Assembly (NCBI GenBank): GCA_947502965.1 | Contig: CANNCG010000016.1 | Location: forward strand, 1-16,347 | DNA: 16,347 nucleotides | Direction: 5' to 3' | DNA from: a bacterium | GTDB lineage: Bacteria; Margulisbacteria; Marinamargulisbacteria; SXXA01 | Shown here: positions 14,501-16,347 of the stretch, in pieces | Layout: the number at the start of each line of letters is the position of its first letter | Position numbering within the stretch: position 1 is the first letter of the stretch | Notes under the pieces: model-generated | Database searches by the model: none | What the model was told of the DNA's origin: nothing | Seen by the model: the letters and a program-made list of their open reading frames with translations, nothing else | Made by a program: the position numbers and the translations under genes

Positions 14501-16204
14501 TTGTCTGAACCTCGACTGGCCTTCAAGCTGGAAAACGTGGCCGGGTATAGCAGCAATCAGGTGCTGAAAATCCTCAAAACTGGGATCACGCTACAACCGG
14601 TGCTCGATGAGATCTATCCCATACCTGAGAGCCATGTACGTGGCGACGACGTCGCGGTGCGACTGGTGTATCAGAATATGAAATATTCTGATAGTGCTGG
14701 CAATGAAATTTCTATTGATAGTTTGAAGGTGGGAGTCGCTAGCTCGAACGAAACCATCGGGGTGGAACTCGTTGGAACGGATAGCTTCGAACAAACGATG
14801 GCCAACGTCCGAAACCTCAACCGACTAGAAGCCTCGGCGACTTTGAATAATTGGCCGGAGGGGCGGTATAATGTCACGGCGAAGGCGCATGATTCGTACA
14901 ATACGGAGAGTTGGGCTCGGTATTCGTTTGTCATGGATAGGACAGGGCCAACGGTAGACATATCAGCAGTGGGCGCAGTCGCGCCCACTGCTGATATGTC
15001 TACCAAAGAGATTACGTATATGATGACCGATACTTACAGCGATCAGAGCTACACGGTATCTCGCCAGCTCATTGCGTCTGGCGATGTGGTGGTGACGTCG
15101 AATGTGATGGCGACGGCGAATAACGGGCAACATGCGTGGGTATTGCCGATGAGCGTGCTGATCGATCTCAGTGACGGCGTCTACACCGTGCGGGTAGCCG
15201 CTTCGGACAAGGCGGGGAATCGTAGCACGTCGGATGCGACCTTTCGGGTAGACCGTGCGCCGCCAATTGTGACGGGGGTGACCGGATTGAAGTCGGTGTA
15301 TGTGGCGCGGGACCGTCAGATTCAGGCGTCTTTTGTGTTCGATGAAGCGGTGTTTGGGATGGCGTCTTTGGCGTGGGTAGGACCGCTGGGGGCGTCCATC
15401 GCGGTGACAGAGAACCCTGTGGCGGGGATGCCGTTGCAGAGTACCCGCAATGCCCAAGGACAGCATGCGGTGCAGGTTGCGATGGGGGTTGATTGGGCTG
15501 GGTTTCCTGATGGGAGGTATCAATTGCGGCTCATGATGACCGATGGGGTGGGCAATCAGGCGGTGGTCACACGGGATATGCTGGTGGATAGGACCCCTCC
15601 CTCGATTTTAGGGATGACCGTTGACCCCATGGTGATCTCTGCGAAGGGTCCTCAAATGTTGAAAGTTGCGGTGCAACTTTCAACATTTGAGGATATGGAA
15701 AAATGGGAGGCGAGAATCGTTGATGGAGGCGGGATCGAAAGGGCGATAGCCCTTTCAGATACAACGCTAGTGAGCTCGAGTGAGGGGGGCATGGGGGTGA
15801 TCTTCACCCTCGATGCTACGGCGTTGCCCAAAGGCCCCGGCAGCATTCGCTTTGAGGTCAAAGACCGCAACGGGAATGTGAGCGAAACCCGCATGCCTGT
15901 GATCAAAGACGGGATGTCTCCCGTCATCGCCCATCCCCGTAGCCAAGATTCTGTGGATACAGTGATAGCGATCAGTGGACATGTTATGGATCCTGATTTT
16001 ATGAATACACAACCGATGCAAAAGTATAAATTGCTCTATAAACGGGGTGCTCACACCGTTTCTGCACCTGCAGATGTGGCTGACTTTCTCTCCAATCCTG
16101 AAACCCTCTGGGTGCCAGCCCGCCATCGCAAGGGTGGGGGTAACCTGCTCGCAAATGAAGGCAATGTGGAGCTCCGGGCCCAAGATATTCTCGGCTATTT
16201 GTAA
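14501..16204 (+). CDS. Tandem bacterial Ig-like domain protein, probably truncated at both ends
   Basis: 567 residues from a TTG; the frame is open only back to 14474, with no ATG and no signal peptide, so the native 5' end may be missing. The protein is built of Ig-like repeats about 105-112 residues apart, marked by linkers DRTGPT (146), DRAPPI (251), DRTPPS (363) and KDGMSP (470), each preceded by a strand such as ASDKAGN, TDGVGN or KDRNGN. Such repeats form rods on large secreted or surface proteins, often adhesins. The coding strand is G-rich, unlike the C-rich plus-strand genes elsewhere, which suggests a different history. The stop codon appears to come from the end of an IS66-like element at 16201. 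Two long perfect palindromes and several short ones lie inside. Confidence 0.7.
   Translation: MSEPRLAFKLENVAGYSSNQVLKILKTGITLQPVLDEIYPIPESHVRGDDVAVRLVYQNMKYSDSAGNEISIDSLKVGVASSNETIGVELVGTDSFEQTMANVRNLNRLEASATLNNWPEGRYNVTAKAHDSYNTESWARYSFVMDRTGPTVDISAVGAVAPTADMSTKEITYMMTDTYSDQSYTVSRQLIASGDVVVTSNVMATANNGQHAWVLPMSVLIDLSDGVYTVRVAASDKAGNRSTSDATFRVDRAPPIVTGVTGLKSVYVARDRQIQASFVFDEAVFGMASLAWVGPLGASIAVTENPVAGMPLQSTRNAQGQHAVQVAMGVDWAGFPDGRYQLRLMMTDGVGNQAVVTRDMLVDRTPPSILGMTVDPMVISAKGPQMLKVAVQLSTFEDMEKWEARIVDGGGIERAIALSDTTLVSSSEGGMGVIFTLDATALPKGPGSIRFEVKDRNGNVSETRMPVIKDGMSPVIAHPRSQDSVDTVIAISGHVMDPDFMNTQPMQKYKLLYKRGAHTVSAPADVADFLSNPETLWVPARHRKGGGNLLANEGNVELRAQDILGYL
14953..15004. repeat. Perfect 24-bp palindrome inside the Ig-like gene
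   Basis: Arms 14953-14976 and 14981-15004 are perfectly complementary with a 4-nt loop (agtc). It falls directly after the DRTGPT linker and encodes VDISAVGAVAPTADMST in frame. Confidence 0.95.
15649..15693. repeat. Perfect 21-bp palindrome inside the Ig-like gene
   Basis: Arms 15649-15669 and 15673-15693 are perfectly complementary with a 3-nt loop (ggt). It encodes PQMLKVAVQLSTFED in frame, near the start of the fourth Ig-like repeat. Its arms share no sequence with the palindrome at 14953. Confidence 0.95.
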
Positions 16205-16347
16205 CTATCTAGCCCCCTCAAAAACGAGTGACTGATTAAGCGCGGCCTGAATGGTTTCCAAAATGTTGAGGCCTTGTTTTTTTGCGGTCTCAATAATGGA
16301 GAGCAAAACAGCATGTCGTTCAGCGCCACGCTTGCTTCTAAATCCCC
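16201..16347 (-). mobile_element. IS66-like insertion sequence end (cut by window edge)
   Basis: The sequence from 16201 starts GTAA, the usual outer bases of IS66-family ends, and right behind it lies a leftward transposase-like frame. The Ig-like frame stops on this GTAA. The opposite end and the 8-bp target duplication lie outside the window, so the boundary is provisional. Confidence 0.45.
16205..16347 (-). CDS. IS66-type transposase, C-terminal fragment (runs off window)
   Basis: The minus strand reads GFRSKRGAERHAVLLSIIET followed by AKKQGLNILETIQAALNQ and ends with a stop at 16207-16205. The pattern of a basic stretch with GAER, then a helix (SIIETAKKQGLN) and a short tail resembles the C-terminus of IS66 TnpC proteins, which end soon after the catalytic Glu region. 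Only 46 residues are visible, so another transposase family is possible. Confidence 0.45.
   Translation of the reverse strand, partial: GFRSKRGAERHAVLLSIIETAKKQGLNILETIQAALNQSLVFEGAR

Noticed and set aside
14963..15523. 186-codon antisense frame in the Ig-like gene
   Set aside because: Its Arg/His/Pro-rich composition is typical of an antisense shadow of G-rich coding DNA, and the plus strand shows clear Ig-like repeats.
14953..15693. Family of inserted palindromic elements like those of Rickettsia
   Set aside because: The two long palindromes share no arm sequence and the Ig-like repeats keep normal length, so a mobile repeat inserted in frame is not supported.

Overview
The window is bacterial chromosome dominated by single-copy housekeeping genes, with insertion-sequence debris at three places. 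No rRNA, tRNA or CRISPR array was seen. I cannot name the phylum. The genes for YihA/EngB, UppP, YajQ, RecJ, MltG, Prs, a U32 peptidase-family protein and isocitrate dehydrogenase are found across bacteria. Their sequences are divergent, and Shine-Dalgarno sequences are mostly absent, which suggests a little-studied lineage. Neighbouring genes often point in opposite directions, so most transcription units are one to three genes long.

Layout. 1-379 is the outer end of an IS5-family element whose transposase runs off the left edge. 475-3784 holds engB, uppP and a large exported helical-repeat protein coupled to uppP by an ATGA overlap. 3785-4115 has no gene but is GC-rich and self-complementary, and may encode a structured RNA. 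yajQ (minus) and recJ (plus) diverge around a perfect 24-bp inverted repeat. A bidirectional terminator separates recJ from the convergent prs-mltG pair. prs is divergent from a U32-family gene, which converges on an isocitrate dehydrogenase gene whose cofactor residues look NAD-type. 11653-12776 is a second, decayed copy of the IS5-family element. After it come a shortened FAD-dependent oxidoreductase, a small RRM RNA-binding protein with its own promoter and terminator, and a G-rich gene for tandem Ig-like domains. That last gene ends exactly where an IS66-like element appears to begin (16201), and the element continues past the right edge.

Together the intact genes cover ribosome assembly (EngB), cell-wall lipid recycling and glycan termination (UppP, MltG), DNA repair (RecJ), PRPP supply (Prs), RNA modification (U32) and the TCA cycle (Icd).

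The most unusual signals are these. Long, perfect hairpins with 3-5 nt loops lie in an intergenic divergent region, across a stop codon and twice inside one coding sequence. A -10 hexamer lies exactly 7 nt before the ATG of engB, uppP and the FAD gene, which predicts leaderless mRNAs. There is also the unassigned structured region at 3850-4113. No obvious defence, biosynthetic or phage system is present.
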